A DNA stretch of 64,000 bases from an uncultured Spartobacteria bacterium (GTDB lineage Bacteria > Verrucomicrobiota > Verrucomicrobiia > Chthoniobacterales > Chthoniobacteraceae), in NCBI GenBank assembly GCA_903929475.1, contig CAIYUV010000052.1, forward strand, positions 1-64,000. The letters are read 5' to 3'. Positions 34,826 through 42,962 of this stretch are shown piece by piece; position 1 is the first letter of the stretch, and every line of letters begins with the position of its first letter. The notes below the pieces were generated by a model. The model saw only the letters and a program-made list of their open reading frames with translations, searched no databases and was not told the DNA's origin. The position numbers and the translations under genes are program-made.

Positions 34826-36256
34826 TTAGAAAAGGTTCAGGTTTTCGACCATCACGCAGCGGCGTGAGCGGGTGAATGTCATCGGCGTGGTGACGCCTTC
34901 GCCGGTTGGTGTGGCGACGCTGAAGCTAAGGAAACCTTCGCCGCCGAGGCCGAGGCCGGTCATGCACGGGCCGTTCTTGATAAAGAGCGTGGTGTCCACG
35001 ACCTGCGCCATTTTGGTGAGGTTGCGGATGTTTTGCGAATGCATGATCGCGGTGTGTTTGTAGCCGTGCTCGGCTTTGATCGCTTCATCAATTGCAGCGT
35101 CCACATTGGGCACGCGCACGACGGGGATGAATGGCATCATCTGCTCTTCATCCACGAAAATGTGATCCGCTTTCGTCTCGCCGAACAAAAGCTGCGTGTT
35201 CGCTGGAACGCTGAGTCCGATGGCTTTCGCGAGCACTGCGGCGTCGCGGCCCACGAGGTCGCGGTTGACGACGGGATGCGGGCAGCCTGCGCCTTTTCCC
35301 TGCGGGAAAACGAACGCCTTCTCCGCGAGTGCCTCGATTTGCTTGGCGTCGAGCTGCACGGCTCCTGCGCGTTTGAGCGCGGCGATGAGTTTGTCGGCGA
35401 CGGATTCAACGACGAATACTTCTTTTTCGCCGATGCAGAGCAGGTTGTTGTCGTAGCTAGCGCCTTGAATGATGGACTTTGCCGCGACGTCGAGGTCGGC
35501 GGTTTCGTCCACGACCACGGGCGGATTACCTGGGCCTGCGCACACGGCACGCTTGCCGGTTTTCATCGCTGCGGCGACGACAGCCGGTCCGCCGGTGACG
35601 CAGAGCAGTCGCACTTTCGGGTGCTTACACATCACGTCGAAGGTATCGAGCGTCGGCTTCACCACGGTGGTGAGCAGGTCGCTGATTCCGATTTCCTGAA
35701 AGATTGTCTCGTTGTATGCGCGCACTGCGAGCGCGGCCACCTGACATGCGGCTGGGTGCGTGTTGAAGACAACGGCATTGCCGGAAGCGATCATGTTGAT
35801 CGCATTGCCGGTAAGTGTGGGAACGCTGTGCGTCGAGGGCGTCACCGCGCCGATGACTCCCCACGGTGCAAAATCAATGACTGTCAGACCGAAGTCGCCG
35901 CTGAAAGCCATGCGTTCGAGGAATTCGACACCGGGGACGAGGTCGCCGCAAATCTTGAGCTTTTCGATCTTGTGGTCGAGGCGGCCGATTTTCGTCTCGG
36001 CAAATTCAATCTCGCCCCACTCCTTCGCTTTCGCGACGACCATCTTGCGGATGACATTGATCGCTTTGCGACGCGCCGAGACGCCAAGGTCGCGGAGTTT
36101 TTCAAACGAACGATGCGCGGCCTCGCAGGCATCCTCCATTTTTTCGTAAACGCCGAAGCCGCTCTGCGCGGGGCCCGGGGCCTTGGTCTGCGTGCGCAGA
36201 CGGGCGAGCACTTCGCTCACCACTTTCGTTACCAATGTTTCGTCAATTGTAGCCAT
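34826..36256 (-). CDS. CoA-acylating aldehyde dehydrogenase (PduP/EutE type) with encapsulation helix
   Basis: The 476-residue enzyme oxidises an aldehyde (probably L-lactaldehyde) to an acyl-CoA using NAD+. It resembles PduP/EutE. The catalytic Cys274 lies in YDNNLLCIGEKEV. The NAD site region is FAPWGVIGAVTPSTHSVPT, and VCAGPGNPPVVVDETADLD is family-specific. The first ~20 residues (ATIDETLVTKVVSEVLARL) form an amphipathic helix followed by a Pro/Gly/Gln linker, which is the form of BMC encapsulation peptides. So the enzyme is probably located in the lumen. Its gene lies 12 bases after BMC-P copy 3 and directly before copy 2. Confidence 0.93.
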   Translation of the reverse strand: MATIDETLVTKVVSEVLARLRTQTKAPGPAQSGFGVYEKMEDACEAAHRSFEKLRDLGVSARRKAINVIRKMVVAKAKEWGEIEFAETKIGRLDHKIEKLKICGDLVPGVEFLERMAFSGDFGLTVIDFAPWGVIGAVTPSTHSVPTLTGNAINMIASGNAVVFNTHPAACQVAALAVRAYNETIFQEIGISDLLTTVVKPTLDTFDVMCKHPKVRLLCVTGGPAVVAAAMKTGKRAVCAGPGNPPVVVDETADLDVAAKSIIQGASYDNNLLCIGEKEVFVVESVADKLIAALKRAGAVQLDAKQIEALAEKAFVFPQGKGAGCPHPVVNRDLVGRDAAVLAKAIGLSVPANTQLLFGETKADHIFVDEEQMMPFIPVVRVPNVDAAIDEAIKAEHGYKHTAIMHSQNIRNLTKMAQVVDTTLFIKNGPCMTGLGLGGEGFLSFSVATPTGEGVTTPMTFTRSRRCVMVENLNLF

Positions 36257-36268
36257 TTAGCGGGATTC

Positions 36269-36577
36269 TTAGTGCGCTTTGTAGAGGATGTTTTTTGCGA
36301 GATCGACCGTGTCCACGATGCCGATTACGACGGCATCCACGGGCGAATCCTTGTCGTCAGCGGCGAGGCGCGCGGAGCTGCCTTGGACGACGAGGACGAT
36401 TTCACCTTCGCCCGCGCCGAGGCTGTCCACGGCGACGAGCGTCGTCTGGCCGGGCTTCCATTCTTTGGCCGTCGGCGAATCAATCACGAGCGGACGCACG
36501 AGGAGAAATTTGTTCCCCGTCATCTTCGTGTTCTTTTTCGTCGCGACGACGCTGCCTTCTACGCGGGCAAGGATCAT
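36269..36577 (-). CDS. BMC-P shell vertex protein, copy 3
   Basis: The 102-residue EutN/CcmL-type pentamer begins MILARVEGSVVATKKNTKM. It has the core LVAVDSLGAGEGEIVLVVQGSSAR and ends VIGIVDTVDLAKNILYKAH. It is the longest of the three vertex proteins, with an insertion before the signature (RPLVIDSPTAKEWKPGQTT). It lies 18 bases after a BMC-H gene. Confidence 0.93.
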   Translation of the reverse strand: MILARVEGSVVATKKNTKMTGNKFLLVRPLVIDSPTAKEWKPGQTTLVAVDSLGAGEGEIVLVVQGSSARLAADDKDSPVDAVVIGIVDTVDLAKNILYKAH

Positions 36578-36595
36578 GGTGTGAAAGCGTGACGC

Positions 36596-36877
36596 TTACT
36601 TCGCTTTGGGCAGCACTGCGGCGAGGTCGCTGTGCGGGCGTGCGATGACGCTGACGCTGACGATTTCGCCAAGCGACTGCGCTGCTGTGCGACCGGCTTC
36701 GGTGGCGGCCTTGACGGCGGCGACGTCGCCGGTGACGCAGACGGTCACCATTGCGTTGCCGACCTGTGTGATGGGGCCGACGAGTTCTACGTTTGCGGAT
36801 TTGAGCATCGCGTCCGTCGCTTCGACGAGTGCGACGAGGCCGCGGGTTTCGATCATTCCAATTGCTTGTTGTGACAT
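36596..36877 (-). CDS. BMC-H hexameric shell protein, copy 1
   Basis: The 93-residue protein is one BMC domain: AIGMIETRGLVALVEATDAM, then KSANVELVGPITQVGNAMVT and VIARPHSDLAAVLP. The ATG at 36877 fixes the start; a longer open frame reaches into the acetate kinase gene but has no conservation there. It would form the flat hexamers of the shell facets, with central pores for small metabolites. Confidence 0.94.
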   Translation of the reverse strand: MSQQAIGMIETRGLVALVEATDAMLKSANVELVGPITQVGNAMVTVCVTGDVAAVKAATEAGRTAAQSLGEIVSVSVIARPHSDLAAVLPKAK

Positions 36878-36893
36878 GTGTTTTGTTTGGTTC

Positions 36894-38078
36894 TTAGTTG
36901 AGTGACGAAAGTTTTGCCCACGCGTTGCGGGCGATGATGATTTCTTCGTTCGTGGGGATGACGCGCACTTCGATTTTCGAGCGCGGGGTGGAGATGACGG
37001 CTTCCTCGGCACGCACGCGGTTGTTTGCTTCGCGATCCAGTTCGAGGCCGCAGAAATCGAGGTTCGCGCAGATTTTCTCGCGGAGGATCGGGTTGTTCTC
37101 CGCGATGCCCGCGGTGAAGATGAGCACGTCGGCACCGTTCAATTCGACAAGGAACTGGCCGATGTATTTGCGGATGGCGGCAATGAATACATCGAGCGCG
37201 ATTTTTGCATCGGCGTTTCCCTTCGCCTCCGCATCGAGCAAGTCGCGCACATCGCCGGTCGCGAGGCCGGACATTCCTTTGAGGCCGGATTGCGAAGTGA
37301 GTGCTTTTTCCACGGCATCAATGCCAAGGCCGAGGTCGCGCGCGAGATAGATGAGAGCGAAAACATCGAAGTCACCCACGCGATTGTTCTGCGGCAGCCC
37401 GCTTTGCGGCGTCATGCCCCAGCTCGAATTGACGGCCTTGCCGTTGCGAACGGCGGCGATGGAACTGCTGCCGCCGAGATGGCAGGAGATGATGCGCAGC
37501 TTCTCCGTCCCGCGCAGTTCCGCGCATCGCTGCGACACAAAGCGATGGCTCGCGCCGTGGAATCCATAGCGGCGGATTCCGTATTTCGTCTCCCATTCGC
37601 GCGGCACCGGGTAGCGCACGTTTTCCACCGGCACGTCGTCGTAAAACGCAGTCTCAAACGTGCCGATGCACGGCAATTGCGGATGCGACTTGTGGAAGCT
37701 GCGGACGGCGGCGACGTAAGGCGGGTTGTGAGCGGGGAGGAGGGTATTGATTTCTTCCATCGCCCGCAGCACGGGTTCGTCGAGCACCTGCGTGCCCGAA
37801 ATGCCGCGCGCCATTACCGGCTTGAAGCCGACTGCGGCGAGGGCGCCGAAGCCGCCGAGTTGTTTTTCCACTAGCGCAATCGCCGCTCCGTGTTCGGGCA
37901 GGTTTGCTGTGCCTTTTTGCTCCGGTTCGTTGCCGATTTGCGCCTTCCACTGTGATTCCGCGCTGCCAATTCGCTCGACGCCACCCTTCGCAAGCACGCG
38001 CTCGGTCGGCATCTCGATCAAGCGGAACTTGAACGAGGTGCTCCCGATGTTTGCCACGAGGATTTTGTTGGCGGTCAT
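36894..38078 (-). CDS. ackA: Acetate kinase (acyl-phosphate kinase)
   Basis: The 394-residue ASKHA-fold enzyme converts an acyl phosphate plus ADP to the acid plus ATP. The signatures are ANIGSTSFKFRLIEM (the usual N-x-G-S-S-S is changed to N-I-G-S-T-S), GYRRYGFHGASHRFV-type sequence (here IRRYGFHGASH), the SCHLGGSSSIAAVRNG loop and FTAGIAENNPILREK near the end. In this operon the likely substrate is lactyl or propanoyl phosphate made by PduL, so it would recover ATP from the compartment pathway. No encapsulation peptide is visible, which suits a cytosolic position outside the shell. Confidence 0.93.
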   Translation of the reverse strand: MTANKILVANIGSTSFKFRLIEMPTERVLAKGGVERIGSAESQWKAQIGNEPEQKGTANLPEHGAAIALVEKQLGGFGALAAVGFKPVMARGISGTQVLDEPVLRAMEEINTLLPAHNPPYVAAVRSFHKSHPQLPCIGTFETAFYDDVPVENVRYPVPREWETKYGIRRYGFHGASHRFVSQRCAELRGTEKLRIISCHLGGSSSIAAVRNGKAVNSSWGMTPQSGLPQNNRVGDFDVFALIYLARDLGLGIDAVEKALTSQSGLKGMSGLATGDVRDLLDAEAKGNADAKIALDVFIAAIRKYIGQFLVELNGADVLIFTAGIAENNPILREKICANLDFCGLELDREANNRVRAEEAVISTPRSKIEVRVIPTNEEIIIARNAWAKLSSLN

Positions 38079-38101
38079 GGTTTCAGCGCGCGTAGTGCGG
38101 G

Positions 38102-38398
38102 CTACTTCGCGGCAGGCTTGCCGCCGAGAAATTTGCCGAGACCGTGCAGGTCGTCGTGCGGACGCGGGATAACGTGGACGGCGACGACTTCGCCGATCGC
38201 AGCGGCTGCTGTCGCGCCGGCTTCGACCGCGGCTTTCACCGCAGCGACATCGCCCCGCACGAAGACGGTGACGAAGCCCGAGCCAACTTTTTCCCAGCCG
38301 ATAAGTTCTACGTTTGCGGCCTTCGTCATTGCGTCAGTTGCTTCGAACTGTGCGACGAGACCTTTGGTTTCGATCATTCCTATTGCTTGTCCAGCCAT
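38102..38398 (-). CDS. BMC-H hexameric shell protein, copy 2
   Basis: The 98-residue BMC domain protein begins [20 protein letters not shown] and has [20 protein letters not shown] and a [16 protein letters not shown] end with a basic tail GGKPAAK. The pore loop differs from copies 1 and 3 (EKVGSGF instead of TQVGNAM or IPIGGAL), so the three hexamers may have different pores. It lies 23 bases before acetate kinase. Confidence 0.94.
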   Translation of the reverse strand: MAGQAIGMIETKGLVAQFEATDAMTKAANVELIGWEKVGSGFVTVFVRGDVAAVKAAVEAGATAAAAIGEVVAVHVIPRPHDDLHGLGKFLGGKPAAK

Positions 38399-38418
38399 GA
38401 TGTTATGTCCTTTCGATG

Positions 38419-38688
38419 TTAAGAGGTGAAGAATTTCAACAGCTCCGGCGTAGGCCGGGCGATGACGTGGGACGCGACGAGATTGCCGACGCGTTTTGCC
38501 GCTTCCTTCCCGGCTTCGACTGCGGCTTTGACGCTGCCGACATCGCCTTTGACGATGGTGGTGATCAAGGCCCCGCCGATCGGGATGGATTTGACGAGGG
38601 TGACGTTCGCGGCCTTGACCATGGAGTCACTGGCTTCCACCAGGCCCACGTAGCCGCGAGTTTCGATTAGTCCGATTGCTTCGCTCAT
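38419..38688 (-). CDS. BMC-H hexameric shell protein, copy 3
   Basis: The 89-residue BMC domain protein has [37 protein letters not shown] and [15 protein letters not shown]. The IPIGGALIT pore segment is close to the PduA/PduJ type. It is the first shell gene of the operon, 23 bases after pduL. Confidence 0.94.
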   Translation of the reverse strand: MSEAIGLIETRGYVGLVEASDSMVKAANVTLVKSIPIGGALITTIVKGDVGSVKAAVEAGKEAAKRVGNLVASHVIARPTPELLKFFTS

Positions 38689-38711
38689 GTGTTTGTTTGT
38701 TTGTTTTGGAG

Positions 38712-39386
38712 TTAAGATTTGAAGAGTTCGACTTTAGTGGCGCGCTCGAGGTCGCACGCATTGGCTTCGTCGGTGTCCATGTGAACTTCGAGTTTGAAGC
38801 TCGGATCCACGCGGACGATGAGGTCGTCGAAGCGGATGTTGCAGAATGGTGAGGTGACTTTCAGCGTGATGCGGTCGAGGTGCTTCACGTTGTAGAATTT
38901 TGCATCCGACGGCGACATGTGGACGTGCCGCGCTGCGCGGATGATGCCGTCCTTCATTTCGAGCATTCCTTTCGGTCCCATCACGTAGCCGCCGGGCGTG
39001 CCCTTGATGTCGCCCGACATGCGCACAGGGATGTCCATTCCGAGTTGCACTGCGTCGGTGAGCGCGAGCTCGATTTGCGTGAGATTCCTGCAAGGCCCCA
39101 GAATGCGCAGGCTCGGAATCACCCGGCGACGAGGGCCGATGAGAGTGACGGTTTGCTCCGAAGCAAACTGGCCTTCCTGATAAAGCATCTTGTGAACAGT
39201 GAGCTTTGCCCCTTTGCCGAAGAGCACTTCAAGATTCTCCGGCGAGATGTGCATGTGCCGGGCGGAACTGTTCACAACCAAATTGGGTGCCGACGCCTTG
39301 GCTGTATCCATTCCCAACTGGCGCAGTAACGACGAGCGGACGAGCGCTTCGACGGTAGAACGATTGGGAGTGATGGTAGCGCTCAT
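38712..39386 (-). CDS. pduL: PduL-type phosphate acyltransferase
   Basis: The 224-residue enzyme exchanges CoA for phosphate on an acyl group, feeding acetate kinase and recycling CoA inside the shell. It has two beta-barrel-type halves with the metal-binding motifs NSSARHMHISPENLE and AARHVHMSPSDAKFY, plus GPRRRVIPSLRILGPCRN. The N-terminal helix NRSTVEALVRSSLLRQLG, followed by a short linker, resembles an encapsulation peptide. It is the first structural gene after the regulator region, and the candidate promoter and operator lie within 60 bases of its ATG. Confidence 0.94.
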   Translation of the reverse strand: MSATITPNRSTVEALVRSSLLRQLGMDTAKASAPNLVVNSSARHMHISPENLEVLFGKGAKLTVHKMLYQEGQFASEQTVTLIGPRRRVIPSLRILGPCRNLTQIELALTDAVQLGMDIPVRMSGDIKGTPGGYVMGPKGMLEMKDGIIRAARHVHMSPSDAKFYNVKHLDRITLKVTSPFCNIRFDDLIVRVDPSFKLEVHMDTDEANACDLERATKVELFKS

Positions 39387-39403
39387 ATTTTCGGAGAAAT
39401 GCG

Positions 39404-39425
39404 ATATGATTGAATGTAGTCATAT
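39404..39425. promoter_or_regulatory. Candidate DeoR operator at the BMC promoter
   Basis: The perfect inverted repeat ATATGA-N10-TCATAT lies 18-39 bases upstream of pduL. The left half continues as GATATGATTGA (39403-39413), and exactly the same 11-mer occurs, inverted, upstream of the DeoR gene. The repeat covers the predicted -10 hexamer of the minus-strand promoter, a position that suits repression. Confidence 0.65.
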
Positions 39426-39446
39426 AAGTCTGCTGCGGAACGTCAA
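39419..39446 (-). promoter_or_regulatory. Candidate promoter of the BMC operon
   Basis: Read on the minus strand, TTGACG (39446-39441) and TATGAC (39424-39419) are separated by 16 bases, with the start of transcription expected near 39412 and the pduL ATG at 39386. The -35 matches consensus at five of six positions and the -10 at four. The remainder of 39447-39697 contains a second operator-like site and no gene. Confidence 0.5.
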
Positions 39447-39624
39447 TAACTATTTTCAAGTATCTAGGAATCGATCGCCGAGCTGCAATGTCTTTTTGAC
39501 CAAGGCGGATAGAGTGTTCTGCACAAAGGCTTAAACATTTTCCCCACTAAAGAGAGCGAGATAGGTCGTAGTTTTCGGTGAAATTAAAACAACGTGGAGG
39601 CAGGTAGTCTGATATGGCGATGAT

Positions 39625-39648
39625 TATATGAACGAATTCAATCGTATA
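39625..39648. promoter_or_regulatory. Second operator-like imperfect palindrome
   Basis: The sequence is TATATGAAC-GAATTC-AATCGTATA. The inner GAATTC is symmetric, and the outer arms match at six of nine positions. The right half TTCAATCGTAT differs from the proposed operator half-site TCAATCATAT by one base. It lies between the end of the DeoR gene and the BMC promoter, about 200 bases upstream of the latter, where a looping or auxiliary site would be placed. Confidence 0.4.
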
Positions 39649-39697
39649 ATATTGGCGCGGATTCCATAGGCACTCCGCACTGCTTGCAGCCACCGGT

Positions 39698-40531
39698 CTA
39701 TAGAATGTGGACAGGCATTTCGTCGCTTGGGCTGGATGATTCGGCTGGTCGTTCCTCAGATGGATCAGCCAGATCGAGATAGCGACTCGGATCGAGAGGG
39801 ATTCCTGCTGCGAACAGTTTCTTGAGAGGTAAATCGGTGATCAGAGATTCAACTTCGTCCCAGCCAATCAAAAAATGAGGTGCCTGTCGCTCAAGCTTCG
39901 ACCCATCGAGACAGAAAACATGGCGCGAACTCCGCCGCAGCACGACTTTTTGCTGTTCGACGATAGCGAGCTGGGAATTCCAAATTCCAGAAGTTGTCAT
40001 GGCTTCTGCAGAAAGAAATGCTCTATCGAAATGCCAAAATTCAAGGCTGCGCAGTGCCGTTTGACCAAGAAGAGTGGACTGCAAATGCAAGAGCTGACCG
40101 GCAAGTAGGAAAACCTCGACGCCGGGAAGCACCGCGAGCATTTCGCCGACGGGAAGATTGGAGGTTACTATTTTCACCGGAGTCACTGGCGCTTCGCAAA
40201 AAGCCTTGGCGATGGAATGAATCGTAGTGCCGGAGTCAAAAAAGTAGGTTTTCCCTTGTTCGATCAGCGAGAGCGCAGTTTGAGCGATACGCGCCTTTCC
40301 TCTGGAAAATTGGCTCTGCCGTTCTCTAAATGACGGGAAACGGTCATTAAACTCCTTGAGGGCCCCTCCAAAGGTTCGAGTGATCTTTTTCTCCTCCACC
40401 AGTGCGGCAAGATCTCGACGAGCCGTTGCCTCCGATATTTCCAACCGCTTACACAGCTCCTTAACAGGAAGGAAACGGTGCTGTTCGAGCAAAGCAGCAA
40501 GCTTGGCTCGGCGGGCATGGACAATATGCAT
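39698..40531 (-). CDS. DeoR-family transcriptional regulator of the BMC operon
   Basis: The protein has about 277 residues, read from the ATG at 40531 (MHIVHARRAKLAALLEQH); an upstream in-frame start at 40576 would overlap the putative operator. The N-terminal helix-turn-helix is PVKELCKRLEISEATARRDLAAL. The C-terminal sugar-phosphate sensor domain has FDSGTTIHSIAKAF, VKIVTSNLP and LLAGQLLHLQSTLLGQTAL, in the usual order of DeoR proteins. The likely inducer is a phosphorylated deoxysugar or its cleavage product. It has a hydrophilic tail of ~30 residues (SEERPAESSSPSDE). The same-strand arrangement directly upstream of the operon and the shared sites suggest local repression and self-control. 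Confidence 0.88.
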   Translation of the reverse strand: MHIVHARRAKLAALLEQHRFLPVKELCKRLEISEATARRDLAALVEEKKITRTFGGALKEFNDRFPSFRERQSQFSRGKARIAQTALSLIEQGKTYFFDSGTTIHSIAKAFCEAPVTPVKIVTSNLPVGEMLAVLPGVEVFLLAGQLLHLQSTLLGQTALRSLEFWHFDRAFLSAEAMTTSGIWNSQLAIVEQQKVVLRRSSRHVFCLDGSKLERQAPHFLIGWDEVESLITDLPLKKLFAAGIPLDPSRYLDLADPSEERPAESSSPSDEMPVHIL

Positions 40532-40572
40532 GGCCACTTTCACTCTGCTAGCATAGCAGCATAAGCTTGAAG

Positions 40573-40583
40573 TCAATCATATC
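40573..40583 (-). promoter_or_regulatory. Candidate DeoR half-site upstream of its own gene
   Basis: On the minus strand this reads GATATGATTGA, identical to the left half of the operator at the BMC promoter and located 42 bases before the chosen ATG. The remaining stretch to 40926 is AT-rich, has no supported gene and probably holds the promoter of the next + strand gene; a TTGACA occurs at 40746-40751 without a convincing -10. Confidence 0.45.
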
Positions 40584-40926
40584 TTTGAGCAGGCGCCTAC
40601 GCGGCTTTTTACAGTCATTGAACGTCGGTAATTTCAAAAAAGCGAATGAGCAAAATGTATGTCGTGGAAAATTGAGCGAGTTCGAATGCGAACGGTATAT
40701 TTCACGCCTGTGGTTTCCGGCTGAGTTGTCGAAGCGTCCGTAAAATTGACACGGTAATGTTGGCCTTCAAAAGGATATGGTGAATGCTAAAAAGCAAACG
40801 GCAGAACACCGCCTTTAAAAAATCAAAACAGGCGAAGATTACGAAAAAATTCCCATTCTTCATGTTGACTTCACAATGTTTCTGCCATTCTTTGCGCGCA
40901 ATCACTACCCATCCTCACCGAGCCCT

Positions 40927-41943
40927 ATGAAAAAACATTATCACTTTTTGACACTGGCCATCGCGCTATTCACCGCTGTCTCTGCAAAAGCGCAAACGCA
41001 AGCGACGAGTAATCCCGTCGGATACATCACAGTGACCGTCCCTGCGGGGTCTGTGGGTTCACCATCCTACACAACGTTGTCGATCCCTTTAAACAACGCT
41101 GCGGTTTTCAGCGGCACTGTTGCTTCGGTGGATAGCGCCACACAAGTGACACTCAATGGGGCTGCATGGACAGCAGGCGCATATAGCGCTACTCCTTTTT
41201 TGGCCAATGTTACTTCCGGCACGAATGTTGGCAGATTTTTTCTGATCACTGCCAATACAACCAATCAATTGACAGTTAGCCTTGCACAGACGCCAACAAT
41301 CACAACCCTTGTAGGCACAATCTCAGTTGGTGATTCGGTTTCGATTGTCCCAGCGAACACCATCGGAAGTATCTTCGGAACGACGTCTCCCGTTCTTGTT
41401 ACTGGTGCTAGTGCATCTCAGGCGGACAATCTCTATATTCTCAATGGGCCGGGGCTCGGATGGGGCACTTATTTTCATAATGGAACCAACTGGAAAAAGG
41501 CGGGTTCTGGTGCCAACCAGAACAACGCTGTTCTTTATCCGGATGAAGGAATCGTTGTGGTTCACATCGGAACGTCTCCGGTGTCACTCAAGTTTTCAGG
41601 AGGGGTTCCGAACACGAATCAAAAAACCGATCTCAGCGGAAACGGCAGCACCTTTGCTGCGATGCGTTTTCCAGTGGATACACAGCTTTCAGCGGTGGGA
41701 TTCGAAACAACAGCAGGCTGGCTGTCCGGCGGCTCTGCTGGATCTGCGGATAACGTGTGGGCATGGAGCACTTCGCTGAATCAATGGGAACAATTTTATT
41801 ACACTGGGAGCAATTGGAGAAAGGCTGGAAGCATTGCCAATCAAAACACGCGAGTTCTAACCGCAGGCTCTGCGGTAATAGTGATACGCAACGGGACGAC
41901 TACGACGACTACGCTTTCGCAAGTGCTGCCATACACTCCGTAA
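40927..41943 (+). CDS. Secreted protein of the TIGR02597-like verrucomicrobial family
   Basis: The 338-residue protein is read from the ATG at 40927, giving a signal peptide (MKKHYHFLTLAIALFTAVSAKA). The mature protein opens ATSNPVGYITVTVPAGS, the phrase that marks this group of verrucomicrobial exported proteins as I recall it. Next come beta-strand-rich Thr/Ser/Asn sequence and two related segments, GWGTYFHNGTNWKKAGSGAN and QFYYTGSNWRKAGSIANQ, each following a DN-(L/V)-(Y/W)-(I/A)-(L/W) step; these look like an internal repeat. There is no PEP-CTERM tail. The GC content is lower than in the neighbouring BMC operon. The function is unknown; the extracellular location is inferred. Confidence 0.7.
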   Translation: MKKHYHFLTLAIALFTAVSAKAQTQATSNPVGYITVTVPAGSVGSPSYTTLSIPLNNAAVFSGTVASVDSATQVTLNGAAWTAGAYSATPFLANVTSGTNVGRFFLITANTTNQLTVSLAQTPTITTLVGTISVGDSVSIVPANTIGSIFGTTSPVLVTGASASQADNLYILNGPGLGWGTYFHNGTNWKKAGSGANQNNAVLYPDEGIVVVHIGTSPVSLKFSGGVPNTNQKTDLSGNGSTFAAMRFPVDTQLSAVGFETTAGWLSGGSAGSADNVWAWSTSLNQWEQFYYTGSNWRKAGSIANQNTRVLTAGSAVIVIRNGTTTTTTLSQVLPYTP

Positions 41944-42029
41944 TTTTACTATATAACCCTGATACTATTCAAAATATCACTCTCTAAATCCCTATTATGT
42001 CCTCAAAAATCGAACGCAAAAAACACGCA

Positions 42030-42725
42030 ATGAAATGCTACATACTGGCATTGGTTGGCCTCATTCAGGTCTCTGCGAATGCTGGAAACCAAATTCAGAT
42101 CAATTTTGATAGCGGCTCGCAATTCGTATTCGATCAACTGGTCGGCAAACTCAATCCTGGGACTGCTGCCGATGGAGACGGCGCAGTCATCCAACTCGGT
42201 TTTTACGACAATGCGTCAACAGGGAATAACTTCCTCGGCACATGGCACGCGATGACTGGTAGCGGTAGCCTCAACACAGGAGGCAACACAGGCCTCGCTC
42301 ATTCCTATAATACAACATCCATTGGTGACTCCGGCGGCGGTGCGGCTCCTGGTGGGTCGGGTATTTTTGGCTTCAGCCTAGTTTTCGACGGCAGCATCAC
42401 GGGCACATTTAACGATCTCCCAAGTTCAACGATAATCCCGCTCGCGATCAAATTTTTTGACGGAACTACACTGAACAATTCCAATTTCTACAACGTTGTT
42501 TCCAATGATGCTTGGGTTTGGAAAACTCCCGCTGTCCCCGCTCCTATTCCTCCCACCATCAGCATGTCCCTGAGCGACTCAGGCCTTGAGTGGCAGAGCG
42601 TAGCACAAGGACAGTCTGCCTCGACGGCTTTCCACACTTCCATTGCCATTGTTCCAGAGCCGACAGTGGCTCTACTTGGCGGATTTGGTCTTGCTGCTCT
42701 CGCCGCTCGCCGTCGTCGCGCCTAG
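42030..42725 (+). CDS. PEP-CTERM sorted secreted protein
   Basis: The 231-residue protein is read from the ATG at 42030, which gives the signal peptide MKCYILALVGLIQVSANAG; an ATG at 41997 would place charged residues before it. The C-terminus is a textbook PEP-CTERM signal: VPEPTVALLGGF starts with the PEP motif, then a hydrophobic helix, then the Arg-rich end ARRRRA. The body is Gly/Ser/Thr/Asn-rich with predicted beta strands (FGFSLVFDGSITGTFNDLP). It should be exported, cut by the exosortase (24.4-25.5 kb) and attached at the cell surface or to exopolysaccharide. Its stop codon overlaps the remnant of an opposing histidine kinase gene. Confidence 0.85.
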   Translation: MKCYILALVGLIQVSANAGNQIQINFDSGSQFVFDQLVGKLNPGTAADGDGAVIQLGFYDNASTGNNFLGTWHAMTGSGSLNTGGNTGLAHSYNTTSIGDSGGGAAPGGSGIFGFSLVFDGSITGTFNDLPSSTIIPLAIKFFDGTTLNNSNFYNVVSNDAWVWKTPAVPAPIPPTISMSLSDSGLEWQSVAQGQSASTAFHTSIAIVPEPTVALLGGFGLAALAARRRRA

Positions 42726-42836
42726 TTTTCCTTGGCGGGGATTCGCAGCGTGAAAGTGCTGCCTTTTCCAATCTCACTCTCAACACTCAGCGTGCCTTGG
42801 CGATGTCTTGGCAGATGGCGATGGTCTGTGCCTTGT
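42722..42836 (-). pseudogene. Decayed 3' end of a histidine kinase gene
   Basis: On the minus strand, two adjacent frames give AQTIAICQDIAKA and then QGTLSVESEIGKGSTFTLRI, ending PAKEN-stop at 42724-42722. Joined, they are the G2 box end of a sensor kinase ATPase domain (LAICQDI.KAH.G.L.VESE.GKGSTF). A small deletion near 42795 shifts the frame, and nothing recognisable remains upstream. The fragment's stop codon overlaps the stop of the PEP-CTERM gene. Bases 42837-42962 hold an inverted repeat and presumably the promoter of the next gene. Confidence 0.7.
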
Positions 42837-42898
42837 GTTGATTGCGCGAGGCGTCGGTGTTTTTACCGTCCCTTTACAATTAACCCTTTTCTCCCAAT

Positions 42899-42921
42899 TA
42901 ACTCTTAACCTTTAGGAGTTA
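42899..42921. promoter_or_regulatory. Inverted repeat upstream of the multicopper oxidase gene
   Basis: TAACTC (42899-42904) and GAGTTA (42916-42921) are perfect inverted arms separated by 11 bases, 42 bases before the ATG at 42963, in an AT-rich stretch. The position fits a regulator-binding site. No copper regulator consensus that I know matches it convincingly. Confidence 0.35.
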
Positions 42922-42962
42922 GTGTCCTCGGAATTAAGAACCCTACGCACCCACTTTTCGCC

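Noticed and set aside
35033-36592. Open frame of 519 codons opposite the aldehyde dehydrogenase and BMC-P genes
   Set aside because: It is antisense to enzyme and shell genes with clear motifs and shows only low-complexity composition.
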